From positions 1 through 48,796 of the forward strand of contig NZ_PNOR01000031.1 in the NCBI RefSeq assembly GCF_002869765.1: 48,796 bases of DNA, given 5' to 3'. This DNA comes from Deinococcus planocerae. GTDB lineage: Bacteria; Deinococcota; Deinococci; Deinococcales; Deinococcaceae. A program made the position numbers and the translations under genes. Below are positions 1 through 12,539 of the stretch, one piece after another. The notes under the pieces are model-generated. The model worked only from the letters and a program-made list of their open reading frames with translations, was not told where the DNA came from and did no database searches. Position 1 is the stretch's first letter. Every line of letters starts with the position of its first letter.

Positions 1-522
1 GGGAGCCGCAGCCGCAGGAGGCACGAGCACCGCGTCGATCACGTGCACGACGCCGTTACAGGCGTTGATGTCTGCGCGGGTCACGTTCGCGTTGTTGATC
101 CGCACCGCGTTGCCCGACACGCTGACCGTCAGGGTGCCGCCCTGCACGGTGCGGACGCTGCGCACGCCCCGGACCTGCTGGGCGGTGACCTTGCCGGGCA
201 CCACGTGGTAGAGCAGCACGGCGCGAAGCTGCTCGGGGTCGTTGAGCACCGCCGCGAGCGTGTCGCTGGGGAGCTTGGCGAAGGCCGCGTTCGTCGGTGC
301 GAAGACCGTGTACTGCCCGCTGGAGAGCGTCTCGGCGAGCCCCGCCGCCTGCACCGCCGTCAGCAGCGTGCTGAACTGGGGATCGTTCGTGATGAGCTGC
401 GCGATGGGCTGGCACGCCGCCCCGCCCGTCGCGGGCCGCGCGGCAGGAGCGCCGCCGCCCCCCGCCAGGGCAGGCGTGGCGAGCAGCAGACTGAGCGTGA
501 TCAAGCTGGTTTGCTTCTTCAT
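1..522 (-). CDS. Secreted fasciclin (FAS1) domain protein, 3' part outside window
   Basis: The visible 174 codons carry a cleavable signal peptide (Met-Lys-Lys start, hydrophobic core, Ala-Leu-Ala end near residue 20), a short Gly/Ala/Pro linker and then a FAS1 domain. Recognisable FAS1 segments are YTVFAPTNAAFAKLP (about residues 71-85), the block LLYHVVPGK (about 103-111) and, near the window edge, NGVVHVIDAVLVPP. FAS1 domains are extracellular adhesion modules; Deinococci carry several. The ATG at 522 follows AGAGGTGA, a good ribosome site. There is no stop codon before base 1, so the C-terminus is missing. A single FAS1 domain of about 135 residues would be nearly complete here. Function beyond surface or periplasmic adhesion cannot be inferred. 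Confidence 0.87.
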   Translation of the reverse strand, partial: MKKQTSLITLSLLLATPALAGGGGAPAARPATGGAACQPIAQLITNDPQFSTLLTAVQAAGLAETLSSGQYTVFAPTNAAFAKLPSDTLAAVLNDPEQLRAVLLYHVVPGKVTAQQVRGVRSVRTVQGGTLTVSVSGNAVRINNANVTRADINACNGVVHVIDAVLVPPAAAAP

Positions 523-760
523 GAACTCACCTCTGGATTGAAATGTCCGCTTCCCAATGTTCACCACACTCCCGTGAAAAGCAACTTTGGTATCCGTTGA
601 GACAGAACATCTAAACGAAGTTCCCGCACGGTTTTGCCGAGTCCTCACGCGAGGTTCATGCGGGCCGCTGGCCTCCTCCGCCCCCTTCGTTCCCGTGGAA
701 GGGCGCACGAGGAGGGCGGGGAGGCCCGTGACCTCACCCGCCCCGCCGGTGCCCGGCGCC

Positions 761-3814
<3,054 letters not shown>

Positions 3815-3821
3815 GAACAGA

Positions 3822-3827
3822 ATTGTA
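3822..3827 (-). promoter_or_regulatory. -10 element, leaderless promoter of ftsK
   Basis: TACAAT on the minus strand, 7 nt before the ATG at 3814. No Shine-Dalgarno lies between them, so the transcript probably starts at or next to the start codon. Confidence 0.6.
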
Positions 3828-3931
3828 GCCCACCGGACCCACCCGCCACGGCGCGCCCAGCGCGCATTTTCGGAACCCGCGCACTCTGTGGACCCGGGCA
3901 CGATTGCCGCGCTCCCCCCCCGCCTGGGCCC

Positions 3932-3937
3932 GATAAT
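3932..3937 (+). promoter_or_regulatory. -10 element, leaderless promoter of the JAMM protease gene
   Basis: GATAAT followed by GCCCGG and the GTG at 3944. The same GCCCGG spacer separates TACAAT from the GTG of the nucleoside hydrolase at 5889. Confidence 0.5.
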
Positions 3938-3943
3938 GCCCGG

Positions 3944-4345
3944 GTGGCCCTGATCCTCCCCCCGCCGCTCGCGCACGCCCTGTGGGCGCACGCCGGGCGC
4001 GAGGCTCCCCGCGAGTGCGTCGGGGCGCTCGGCGGCCACGCCCGCGACGGGGAGGCGGAGGCGGTCGCCCTCTACCCCCTGCCCAACATCGCGTCCGAGC
4101 CGGAGCGCACCTACCTCGCCGACCCCGGCCACCTGCTGCGGGCACTGCGGGCGATGGAGGCGGGCGGCCTCACCCTCGTCGCCCTCTACCACAGTCACCC
4201 GCTCGGTCCGGCCTCACCCAGCCCCACCGACCTCCGGCTTGCCGCGTACCCGGTGCCCTACGTCATCGCCGACCTGACGACCCGCACCCTGGCCGCGTAC
4301 CGACTGCCGGGGGGAGAGGTGGTGCCGATTCGTGCCGGGGGCTGA
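3944..4345 (+). CDS. JAMM/MPN+ metalloprotease-like protein
   Basis: A 133-aa protein made of little more than a JAB/MPN domain. The complete zinc-protease signature is present: Glu24 in PRECVGAL, then His83-x-His85 followed by seven residues, Ser93, two residues and Asp96 ([14 protein letters not shown]). Known bacterial relatives cleave isopeptide or C-terminal bonds of ubiquitin-like proteins (ThiS/MoaD-like) or act in cysteine biosynthesis; the substrate here is unknown. The GTG start is set by the -10 hexamer 6 nt upstream and by the first beta strand VALILPPP. The gene overlaps the P-loop kinase gene by 14 bp, so the two are probably co-translated. No ubiquitin-like or E1-like gene is in the window. 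Confidence 0.85.
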   Translation: MALILPPPLAHALWAHAGREAPRECVGALGGHARDGEAEAVALYPLPNIASEPERTYLADPGHLLRALRAMEAGGLTLVALYHSHPLGPASPSPTDLRLAAYPVPYVIADLTTRTLAAYRLPGGEVVPIRAGG

Positions 4346-4814
4346 GCCCGGTATCCACGCGCTGCACGGCTTCGTCGGGAGTGGCAAGACGACCCTTGCG
4401 CGGCGGCTGGAGCGCACGCTCCCGGGAATGCGCTTCTCACCCGACGAGTGGCTGGTCGCCCTGTCCGGCCCCGGCCTGAACGCCGAGGAATTTCCGCCCG
4501 CCTTCGCCCGCGTCATGGCCCTGATGGAGGAGCAGTGGACCCGCGCCCTGGAACTCGGCGTGCCCGTCATCCTCGACCACGGCTTCTGGAGGAGGGCCGA
4601 CCGTGACGCCCTGCGCGCGCAGGCCGCCGCGCTCGGGGTACCCCTCACCCTCTACGCCCTGACCCTGCCCGACGAGGAGGCGTTGAGGCGGGTGCGGGTG
4701 CGGAACGCTCAGCCCGGCGCCCTGCCGATCAGTGACGAGACCTTTCGGCTACTGCGTGCCCCCTTCCAGCCGCTCGAAGCGGACGAGGAGGCGGTTTGGG
4801 TGGGGCAGGAGTAG
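4332..4814 (+). CDS. Small P-loop kinase (AAA_33-type)
   Basis: A 160-aa NTPase with a single P-loop, GFVGSGKTT (residues 13-21), followed by DEW (about 37-39) and the nucleotide-kinase-like region VPVILDHGFWRRADRD. The layout resembles the AAA_33/zeta-type small-molecule kinases (for example chloramphenicol phosphotransferase-like proteins). The C-terminus contains the Arg-rich lid segment ALRRVRVRNAQ. The phosphate acceptor cannot be predicted. It starts with GTG inside the end of the JAMM gene (14-bp overlap), so it depends on that transcript. I see no partner antitoxin, so a toxin role is not supported. Confidence 0.8.
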   Translation: MPGAEPGIHALHGFVGSGKTTLARRLERTLPGMRFSPDEWLVALSGPGLNAEEFPPAFARVMALMEEQWTRALELGVPVILDHGFWRRADRDALRAQAAALGVPLTLYALTLPDEEALRRVRVRNAQPGALPISDETFRLLRAPFQPLEADEEAVWVGQE

Positions 4815-4865
4815 GTGGGTGGCGGCAAGAGTTGGGCGGTAGATGGGGCTGGTTTGCGCGGCCTG

Positions 4866-4931
4866 TTCACCCCCTCCCAGCCTCTCGCGGTGCGAGCTGT
4901 ACCAGTCCCCCTCAAGGGGGAGGGGTAAAAG
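4866..4931. repeat. REP-like intergenic element with two hairpins
   Basis: The 124-bp gap between the kinase and the nucleoside hydrolase holds a small hairpin (CTCGC at 4884-4888 with GCGAG at 4892-4896) and a second one (CCCCC at 4907-4911 with GGGGG at 4916-4920), ending in GGGGTAAAAG. On the minus strand this lies just after the nucleoside hydrolase stop, so it may also terminate that transcript. A shortened, similar element occurs at 35970-36009, which suggests a dispersed repeat family. Confidence 0.45.
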
Positions 4932-4938
4932 ATGATCG

Positions 4939-5889
4939 CTACGGCAACCTGCCCAGCCGCTCCAGCAGCAGACCGAACACCCCCTCGTCGTCCACGCTCA
5001 CGGCGACCTCTGCGTTTGCGGGCTGCCGGGTGACCCCGAACAGGTCGCACACCGTCCGCCCGAAGTTCAACCCCTCCTGAAGCTCGACCTGCACGGACAT
5101 GGGCTGCATCTTGAACAGGTCCGGGCGCAGCACGGCGGCCACCGCCACAGGGTCGTGCAGGGCGCCGCCGCTGAGCCCATAACGTTCGCGGTACACCCCC
5201 GCGTAGAAGGTGAGGAGTTCGGCGCTCACGGCCCCCGCCCGGTTTCCCAGAGCACGCAGGGCGTCCAGGCGATCCGGGGTGGCGATGACCTGCATGGTGA
5301 CGTTGAGGCCGAACATCCGTAGGGGAACACCAGAGCCCAGCACGATGTGGACGGCGTGCGGGTCGGCGAGGGCGTTGAACTCGGCGGCGGGGGTGCGGTT
5401 GCCTCCGGCGGTGCTTCCGCCCATCCACACGACCTCGCGCAGCAGGCCGGGCACGTCTGGGGCCAGCCGGAAGGCGAGCGCTATGTTCGTGAGCGGCCCG
5501 GTGGCGACGAGGGTGACCTCGCCGGGCCGTTCGCGTGCCGTGCGGACGATGAAGTCCACCGCGTGTTCGGCCTCGGGCTCTTTTTCCGGTTCCGGCAGGT
5601 TGGCGGCGGGGAGGCCGCTGTCCCCGTGGACCGCCGCCGCCGTCAGCGGAGAGCGGACGAGCGGGCGGTCCGCCCCGGCATAGACGGGCACGTCCGCCCC
5701 CGCCAGCGCCAGCGTCACCCCGGCGTTGCGGGTGGTCAGGGGCAGGCCGACGTTGCCGTGGACGGTCGTGACGCCCAGCACCCGCACCTCCTCCGGGCTC
5801 GCCAGCGCGAGCAGCCAGGCGATGGCGTCGTCGAGGCCGGGGTCGCCGTCGAGGATGACGGAAAGGGGCAGGGAAGGGGCGGAGGTCAC
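4939..5889 (-). CDS. Inosine/uridine-preferring nucleoside hydrolase
   Basis: A 316-aa member of the IunH family, which splits the N-glycosidic bond of ribonucleosides to free base and ribose. The calcium-binding N-terminal motif is seen as DGDPGLDD (residues 14-21; the family usually has DTDPG.DD). Later family blocks include LVATGPLTNIALA, VVWMGGS and the C-terminal HDPVAVAAVL that supplies a conserved active-site His/Asp pair. The GTG at 5889 is set by a leaderless promoter, so this gene can be transcribed apart from galT, which lies 68 bp upstream. Substrate preference among purine and pyrimidine nucleosides cannot be told from sequence. Confidence 0.9.
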   Translation of the reverse strand: MTSAPSLPLSVILDGDPGLDDAIAWLLALASPEEVRVLGVTTVHGNVGLPLTTRNAGVTLALAGADVPVYAGADRPLVRSPLTAAAVHGDSGLPAANLPEPEKEPEAEHAVDFIVRTARERPGEVTLVATGPLTNIALAFRLAPDVPGLLREVVWMGGSTAGGNRTPAAEFNALADPHAVHIVLGSGVPLRMFGLNVTMQVIATPDRLDALRALGNRAGAVSAELLTFYAGVYRERYGLSGGALHDPVAVAAVLRPDLFKMQPMSVQVELQEGLNFGRTVCDLFGVTRQPANAEVAVSVDDEGVFGLLLERLGRLP

Positions 5890-5895
5890 CCGGGC

Positions 5896-5901
5896 ATTGT
5901 A
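5896..5901 (-). promoter_or_regulatory. -10 element, leaderless promoter of the nucleoside hydrolase gene
   Basis: TACAAT on the minus strand, then GCCCGG and GTG at 5889. No ribosome-binding sequence is present. Confidence 0.55.
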
Positions 5902-5957
5902 GGAAGAGAGGCCGCCCACGCCACAACGCGGACGACCTCCCGGCAGGTTCTTCCCGG

Positions 5958-7055
5958 CTAAACCGTCAGGTTCCGCAACTCCTGCGCCGCCGCCTCCGGC
6001 AGCTTGTCGTTGGCGAACTCGCCCGCCCCCTGCTCGGTCCCGGCGAGGTACTTCATCCGGCCCGGGGCACGCAGGTAGGGGTAAATCTCGATGTGGAGGG
6101 GGAACTCGGGGTGAGGGTCGCCCCCCACCGGGCCCTGGTGGACGGTCAGCAGGTACGGCATCCGCACCCCGAAGAGGGCGTCTTGCCGCAGCAGGGCGTC
6201 TTTCAGCGTCCGGGCGAAGGCGGCCTTCTCCTCCGCGCTCAGCTCGCTCAGCAGGGCGACCGGGCGGGTGGGCAGCACCCACGTCTCGTAGGTGTAACGG
6301 GCGAAGGGAGGCACGACGCTTATAGCCGCGCCCTCGTCGTGCAGGACCCGCAGGCCCGCCTCCCGCTCCCCGGCCACGAAGTCGGCGAGCCAGGGGCGCC
6401 CGTTCTTCTCCAGGTAGCCCTGGGCCGAGTCGAGCAACCGCGCCTGCACGGGCGGGATGTGGTCGTACGCGTAAATCTGCCCGTGCGGGTGGTGCAGGGT
6501 CACCCCGACCTCGACCCCCCGGTTCTCGAAGGCGAGGACGCTCCTGATCTTGCCCGTCGCCGCGAGGCGGGTGGTGCGGTCGGCCCAGACCTCGATCAGG
6601 AGGGTCATCTGCTCGGGCGTCAGGTCGGCGAGGCGGCCTTCGGGGCTCTGGCTGAAGACGACGACCTCGCAGCGGCCCACTCCTGCCCGGACCTCGACAT
6701 TGGGGAAAGGTTCGGGCTCGGGCGCGTCGAGGGTCAGGCTGGGGAAGCGGTTCTCGAAGACGGCGAGGTCGTACACGCCGCGCGGCAGCTCGGTGGGGTG
6801 GCCGCCCTCCCGGATCGGCGCGAGCGGGTTGTAGTCGGGCGGGGGCAGGAAGGTGCGGTTGAGGCGGTGGGCGGCGTACATCACCCACTCGGAGCGCAGG
6901 GGGTGCCAGCGCATCACCGGGCGGGCCTGCACCGGGTCGCCGGGGGTGGGAATCTCGGACTCGACCCGCACGGGTTCCAGGCCGTAGAGGGTCAGCTCGC
7001 GCCCGTCGGGCTTCTCGAAGGCCTCGGCGTGGAAGGTGGGAGAGGGCTGGGTCAT
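5958..7055 (-). CDS. galT: Galactose-1-phosphate uridylyltransferase
   Basis: A 365-aa Leloir-pathway enzyme that swaps galactose-1-phosphate and UDP-glucose to give UDP-galactose and glucose-1-phosphate. The active-site motif HPHGQ is at 189-193, with the nucleophilic His at 191. Other family features are NPLAP (76-80), FENRFPSL (100-107) and the C-terminal metal-site region FPLHIEIYP. The gene starts 21 bp after the GH42 beta-galactosidase stop and has its own GGAG ribosome site, so the two form an operon: lactose-type galactosides are cut and the galactose enters the Leloir pathway. No galK or galE is in the window. Confidence 0.95.
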   Translation of the reverse strand: MTQPSPTFHAEAFEKPDGRELTLYGLEPVRVESEIPTPGDPVQARPVMRWHPLRSEWVMYAAHRLNRTFLPPPDYNPLAPIREGGHPTELPRGVYDLAVFENRFPSLTLDAPEPEPFPNVEVRAGVGRCEVVVFSQSPEGRLADLTPEQMTLLIEVWADRTTRLAATGKIRSVLAFENRGVEVGVTLHHPHGQIYAYDHIPPVQARLLDSAQGYLEKNGRPWLADFVAGEREAGLRVLHDEGAAISVVPPFARYTYETWVLPTRPVALLSELSAEEKAAFARTLKDALLRQDALFGVRMPYLLTVHQGPVGGDPHPEFPLHIEIYPYLRAPGRMKYLAGTEQGAGEFANDKLPEAAAQELRNLTV

Positions 7056-7076
7056 GGTCGCTCCGCGTTCATGGGC

Positions 7077-9119
<2,043 letters not shown>

Positions 9120-9213
9120 GGTGGGGTCCTGTCGGGGGAGGGGCTGGAGAACGAAGGAGGACCCGTGACGGCAACCACCGTGAGGGACCTCACCATCTTC
9201 CTTCTTTGCGGGG

Positions 9214-9243
9214 AGCTTAGGGGGATAGGCGGCGGAGCGTCAA
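9214..9243 (-). promoter_or_regulatory. Sigma-A promoter of the GH42-galT operon
   Basis: On the minus strand TTGACG (9238-9243) and TAAGCT (9214-9219) are separated by 18 bp. This is a standard -35/-10 promoter, giving a leader of about 90 nt, unlike the leaderless units around it. Confidence 0.6.
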
Positions 9244-9244
9244 T

Positions 9245-9273
9245 CGGGCGCCGTGAACCCCGCTTCACGCCCG
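9245..9273. promoter_or_regulatory. Operator-like inverted repeat upstream of GH42
   Basis: Arms CGGGC-GTGAA (9245-9249 and 9253-9257) and TTCAC-GCCCG (9264-9273) form an interrupted inverted repeat next to the -35 of the GH42 promoter and between two divergent genes. A sugar-responsive regulator site is the obvious guess; no regulator gene is adjacent. Confidence 0.4.
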
Positions 9274-9300
9274 ACACACGCGCCCCCACGCGGGCACGCC

Positions 9301-9306
9301 TACGCT
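9301..9306 (+). promoter_or_regulatory. -10 element, leaderless promoter of the 71-aa protein gene
   Basis: TACGCT with a 7-nt C-rich spacer to the ATG at 9314. The identical hexamer and spacing precede the FKBP gene and rnhB. Confidence 0.55.
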
Positions 9307-9313
9307 TCCCCCC

Positions 9314-9529
9314 ATGACCGGACGCAGCGACGACGAGCAGATGGGCGCGGGCGCCCCCCAGGCCCAGCGCAGCACCGATTCCGAGAGCGCGACGAAGTCC
9401 CCCACCCCTCAGTCCGGCGTCGTGCAGGACAGCCCCGGCACGACGGAGCTGAGCATGGAGGAGGCGGGCCTCATCGACGGGCAGGGCAACAACGTCGGCG
9501 ACGACGACGTGGGCACGGGCGGCGGCTGA
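9314..9529 (+). CDS. Small hydrophilic acidic protein, unknown function
   Basis: A 71-aa protein without signal peptide, membrane segment or cysteine. It is rich in Ser, Asp, Glu, Gln and Gly and ends in Asp/Gly-rich residues (DDDVGTGGG), so it is probably intrinsically disordered. The start is supported by a TACGCT -10 element 7 nt upstream and the end by a terminator 20 bp downstream, which makes it a complete single-gene unit. I do not recognise a family. Small, hydrophilic, disordered proteins are often stress-linked in desiccation-tolerant bacteria, but that is only a guess here. Confidence 0.65.
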   Translation: MTGRSDDEQMGAGAPQAQRSTDSESATKSPTPQSGVVQDSPGTTELSMEEAGLIDGQGNNVGDDDVGTGGG

Positions 9530-9549
9530 ACGGCGAGGGAAAACAACGA

Positions 9550-9586
9550 GAACGCCCCAACCCGCGAAAAGAGGAGTGGGGCGTTC
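9550..9586. terminator. Bidirectional intrinsic terminator
   Basis: A perfect 10-bp stem, GAACGCCCCA with TGGGGCGTTC, lies between the convergent 71-aa protein and FKBP genes. T-rich sequence flanks both sides (TTCTT on the plus strand, TTGTTTT on the minus strand). Confidence 0.75.
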
Positions 9587-9614
9587 TTCTTGCCCTGGAA
9601 CTTGACCGCTTCCC

Positions 9615-9947
9615 TCAGCGCACGTCCACGAGTTCCACGTCGAAGACGAGGGTGGAGTTGGGCGGAATGACGCCGGGAACGCCTGCCGCCCCGTAACCGA
9701 GGTGCGGGGGAATGGTGAGGCGGGCCCTGTCCCCCACCCGCAGTTGTGCAATGCCCTGGTCCCAGCCGGGGATGACGTAGCCGACGCCGAGCGGGAACTC
9801 GATGGGTTCTCCCCGGTCGCGGCTGGAGTCGAACTTGCGCCCGTCGGGCAGGGTGCCCGTGTAGTGGACGCGGACGGTCTTGCCGGGCGAGGCGGGGGTA
9901 CCGTTGCCCTCCTGGTACTTCTCGACGATCAGTTCCTGCTGGTTCAT
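9615..9947 (-). CDS. FKBP-type peptidyl-prolyl cis-trans isomerase
   Basis: A 110-aa single-domain cytosolic FKBP that speeds proline isomerisation during folding. Family landmarks are VRVHYTGTLPDGRKFDSS (about 26-43), the segment GYVIPGWDQGI (about 56-66), RARLTIPPHLGYG and a C-terminal LVFDVELVDV. No signal peptide or fused chaperone domain is present. The ATG at 9947 follows TACGCT by 7 nt, so a leaderless message is likely. The next gene, lepB, is divergent and shares the roughly 100-bp promoter region. Confidence 0.93.
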   Translation of the reverse strand: MNQQELIVEKYQEGNGTPASPGKTVRVHYTGTLPDGRKFDSSRDRGEPIEFPLGVGYVIPGWDQGIAQLRVGDRARLTIPPHLGYGAAGVPGVIPPNSTLVFDVELVDVR

Positions 9948-9954
9948 GCCGCTC

Positions 9955-9960
9955 AGCGTA
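9955..9960 (-). promoter_or_regulatory. -10 element, leaderless promoter of the FKBP gene
   Basis: TACGCT on the minus strand, 7 nt before ATG 9947. Confidence 0.55.
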
Positions 9961-10034
9961 AGTCCCCACCCTCCCCCCGTCCCGGACTCTGAAGCGGGCG
10001 TGAAGGAGGGTGACTGCCGCCCCGTCCCCGCTGC

Positions 10035-10040
10035 TAGGAT
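10035..10040 (+). promoter_or_regulatory. -10 element, leaderless promoter of lepB
   Basis: TAGGAT, 7 nt before GTG 10048. The hexamer overlaps an in-frame ATG (10039), which argues that GTG rather than this ATG is the real start. Confidence 0.5.
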
Positions 10041-10047
10041 GCCCCGC

Positions 10048-10656
10048 GTGACGCCCGTTCCCTCCCGCCGGTCCTCGGGCGGCGATCTTCTCGGCGAGTT
10101 GCGGGCCTTCTGGCGGGTCTGGGTCCTCGGGGCGCTGCTCCCGGTGTGGGTCTTCACGACCTTCGTGGCGACCCTTGCGCGGGTGGACGGCGACAGCATG
10201 AACCCCACCCTGCATCACCGCGATCTGCTCCTGCTGCTCAAATACCCGCGCTGGCTGCACGCGTGGGGCCTGCCCACCTCCTACCCCCAGCGGGGCGACC
10301 TCCTCATCTTCAAGTCCCCGGCGGACAGCCCCTACAGCTACGAGACGGTGTGGGGCGTGCGGCACCGTCCTTACAACATCAAGCGCGTGCTGGGCCTCCC
10401 CGGCGATACGGTCGCCATCACGGACGGGCGCGTGATCGTGAACGGGCGGCCCGTGGCCGAGAGCTACGTCAACGACGGTGTTCTCACCGACCAGCCTGCC
10501 CTGCGTGTGCCGCCCGGCAAGGTGTGGGTGCTGGGCGACAACCGCCTGATCGGCGAGAGCCTGGATTCCCGCGCCTACGGACCCGTCTCGCTCACCGACG
10601 CCGCCGGACCCGTCAACCTGCGGCTGTGGCCGAATCCCGGGCTGGTGCACCGCTGA
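10048..10656 (+). CDS. lepB: Signal peptidase I
   Basis: A 202-aa membrane-bound serine protease that removes signal peptides from exported proteins. One N-terminal transmembrane helix (about 23-43) is followed by the catalytic Ser in DGDSMNPTL (about 50-52), the general-base Lys in YNIKRVLGLPGD, and box E VLGDNR...ESLDSRAYGPV. The start is taken as GTG 10048 because a TAGGAT -10 element lies 7 nt upstream; ATG 10039 would sit inside that element and add three residues. Length is typical of compact S26A peptidases. The many signal-peptide proteins in this window are its likely clients. Confidence 0.93.
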   Translation: MTPVPSRRSSGGDLLGELRAFWRVWVLGALLPVWVFTTFVATLARVDGDSMNPTLHHRDLLLLLKYPRWLHAWGLPTSYPQRGDLLIFKSPADSPYSYETVWGVRHRPYNIKRVLGLPGDTVAITDGRVIVNGRPVAESYVNDGVLTDQPALRVPPGKVWVLGDNRLIGESLDSRAYGPVSLTDAAGPVNLRLWPNPGLVHR

Positions 10657-10704
10657 GGCTTTGAAGCACACCCCATGAGAAGGCCGTCAGCACCAGGCCG
10701 GACG

Positions 10705-10735
10705 AGACCCTTCACTTCGTTCAGGGTGACACTTC
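10705..10735. repeat. REP-like element remnant
   Basis: In the 93-bp gap between lepB and DUF1684 lies an imperfect inverted repeat (CCCT...AGGG around a TTCG centre) with the look of the dispersed extragenic palindromes whose minus-strand translation reads VTLNEVKGL. Such elements recur in many bacterial genomes. It may also serve as a terminator for the convergent genes. Confidence 0.4.
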
Positions 10736-10749
10736 TTCCGACAACCGCT

Positions 10750-11525
<776 letters not shown>

Positions 11526-11531
11526 GGGGGC

Positions 11532-11537
11532 AGGGTA
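11532..11537 (-). promoter_or_regulatory. -10 element, leaderless promoter of the S4-DUF1684 operon
   Basis: TACCCT on the minus strand, 6 nt before ATG 11525. Confidence 0.5.
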
Positions 11538-11639
11538 ACACCGGGGGTCGGGAGAGGGGAGGTCCGGGGTGAGGAGAAAGTCGCCTTCCCCGCCCCCTGC
11601 TCGACCCAGGACCAGCGGCACTCTCCTGGGCGGCGGCGT

Positions 11640-12002
11640 TCACTCCCCCACGTCCGGGGCCGGGTTCGCCGCTCCCTGACCCGGCGCCAGCCACGTCTGG
11701 GCCCACACGTCGAGGTGGCGCAGCACCCCGCCGAGCGCGCGGCCCTTCTCGGTGAGGTGGTACGTGATCCGCACGGGCGTGTCGGGAACGACGGTGCGGG
11801 TGACCAGGCCCTCGGCCTCGAACTCCTTGAGACGCTCGCTGAGCAGGCGTCCGCTCAGGCCCGGCACGGTCGCCGTCAGTTCCGAGAAGCGTGTGCGGCC
11901 ATGAAACAGCGAGAAGAGGATCGCGCCGGTCCAACGCTTCCCCACAAGGTCGGTGGCGTGATGGAAGGCCGGACTGAAGGGGTCGCCGGACGGTCGGGGC
12001 AT
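11640..12002 (-). CDS. HxlR-family winged-helix transcriptional regulator
   Basis: A 120-aa MarR/HxlR-like regulator. The winged helix includes KRWTGAILFSLFHGRTRFSEL (about 22-42), the recognition helix GLSGRLLSERLKEFEAEGL (about 48-66) and the wing TPVRITYHLTEKGRAL. Many HxlR proteins sense electrophiles or oxidants through a cysteine near the N-terminus, but this protein has no cysteine at all, so it should sense something else or bind a ligand. It is divergent from the DUF6069-SDR operon and probably controls it from sites in the 117-bp intergenic region. ATG 12002 lies 6 nt after TACACT. Confidence 0.9.
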   Translation of the reverse strand: MPRPSGDPFSPAFHHATDLVGKRWTGAILFSLFHGRTRFSELTATVPGLSGRLLSERLKEFEAEGLVTRTVVPDTPVRITYHLTEKGRALGGVLRHLDVWAQTWLAPGQGAANPAPDVGE

Positions 12003-12008
12003 GATCCC

Positions 12009-12014
12009 AGTGTA
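12009..12014 (-). promoter_or_regulatory. -10 element, leaderless promoter of the HxlR gene
   Basis: TACACT on the minus strand, 6 nt before ATG 12002. Confidence 0.55.
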
Positions 12015-12022
12015 AGCCAGAG

Positions 12023-12071
12023 GTCACTAAGAATAAGCTGGTTGACAAAAGTAACCGCCTCTGTCTACCCT
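12023..12071 (+). promoter_or_regulatory. Promoter and candidate HxlR operator for DUF6069-SDR
   Basis: TTGACA (12042-12047) and TACCCT (12066-12071), spaced 18 bp, form a near-consensus sigma-A promoter. The imperfect palindrome GGTTGAC-AAAA-GTAACC (12040-12056) covers the -35, and GTCACT (12023-12028) / AGTAAC (12050-12055) form a wider inverted pair. An HxlR dimer binding here would block the promoter. A Shine-Dalgarno AGGAGG precedes ATG 12120. Confidence 0.55.
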
Positions 12072-12119
12072 ATGGGCGTGGTTACGAAAGGTAAGTAGAC
12101 CGCACCCCCAGGAGGTCCC

Positions 12120-12539
12120 ATGACGCTCGATCTCTCCCGACACGCCCGGTCCTCTCTGATCAGGAACAGCGCTCTGGCCGCGCTGGCCGCCAGCGTTCTC
12201 GCGCTCGCCGTCTTTCTTGGCGCGACGGCGGCGGGCGTACCCCTGAGCGTGCCCGGTCCCGGCGGGGCCCTGCTGGAGATCAGCGCGGTCATGATCGTGG
12301 TCGCCAGCGTCGCCGGGACTCTGGGGGCCACGCTGGTACTCGCCGCCCTGAACGCGCTTGCCCGCCACCCTCGCCGCAGCTTCGAGGTCACGGCGTTCGC
12401 CGTGCTCGCCCTGTCCCTGGTGCCGGTGCTCGCCGGAGGCCTGCCCGCCGTGACGGCTCTGTCGCTCGGCGCCATGCACCTCGTCGCGGCGGCGGCCATC
12501 GTCGCGCTGCTGCGCCCGGCGGCGAGGACCGTGCGGTGA
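12120..12539 (+). CDS. DUF6069 family four-helix membrane protein
   Basis: A 139-aa integral membrane protein with four predicted helices (about 17-38, 51-75, 86-105, 112-132) and a short basic loop, LARHPRRSFE, between the second and third. The pattern matches DUF6069, a family common in Actinobacteria and Deinococci and often next to HxlR or TetR regulators. Function is unknown. AGGAGG lies 5 nt upstream of the ATG. The stop overlaps the GTG of the following SDR gene (GTGA), so the two are coupled. Confidence 0.8.
   Translation: MTLDLSRHARSSLIRNSALAALAASVLALAVFLGATAAGVPLSVPGPGGALLEISAVMIVVASVAGTLGATLVLAALNALARHPRRSFEVTAFAVLALSLVPVLAGGLPAVTALSLGAMHLVAAAAIVALLRPAARTVR

Noticed and set aside
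714..743. Inverted repeat GGGCGGG / CCCGCCC between the fasciclin gene and ftsK
   Set aside because: No T-run follows on the minus strand and such repeats are common at this GC content, so I did not call it a terminator.
12072..12098. ATG with 8 codons just after the DUF6069 -10 element
   Set aside because: It begins directly at the hexamer with no room for a transcription start, and the main gene has a good ribosome site.
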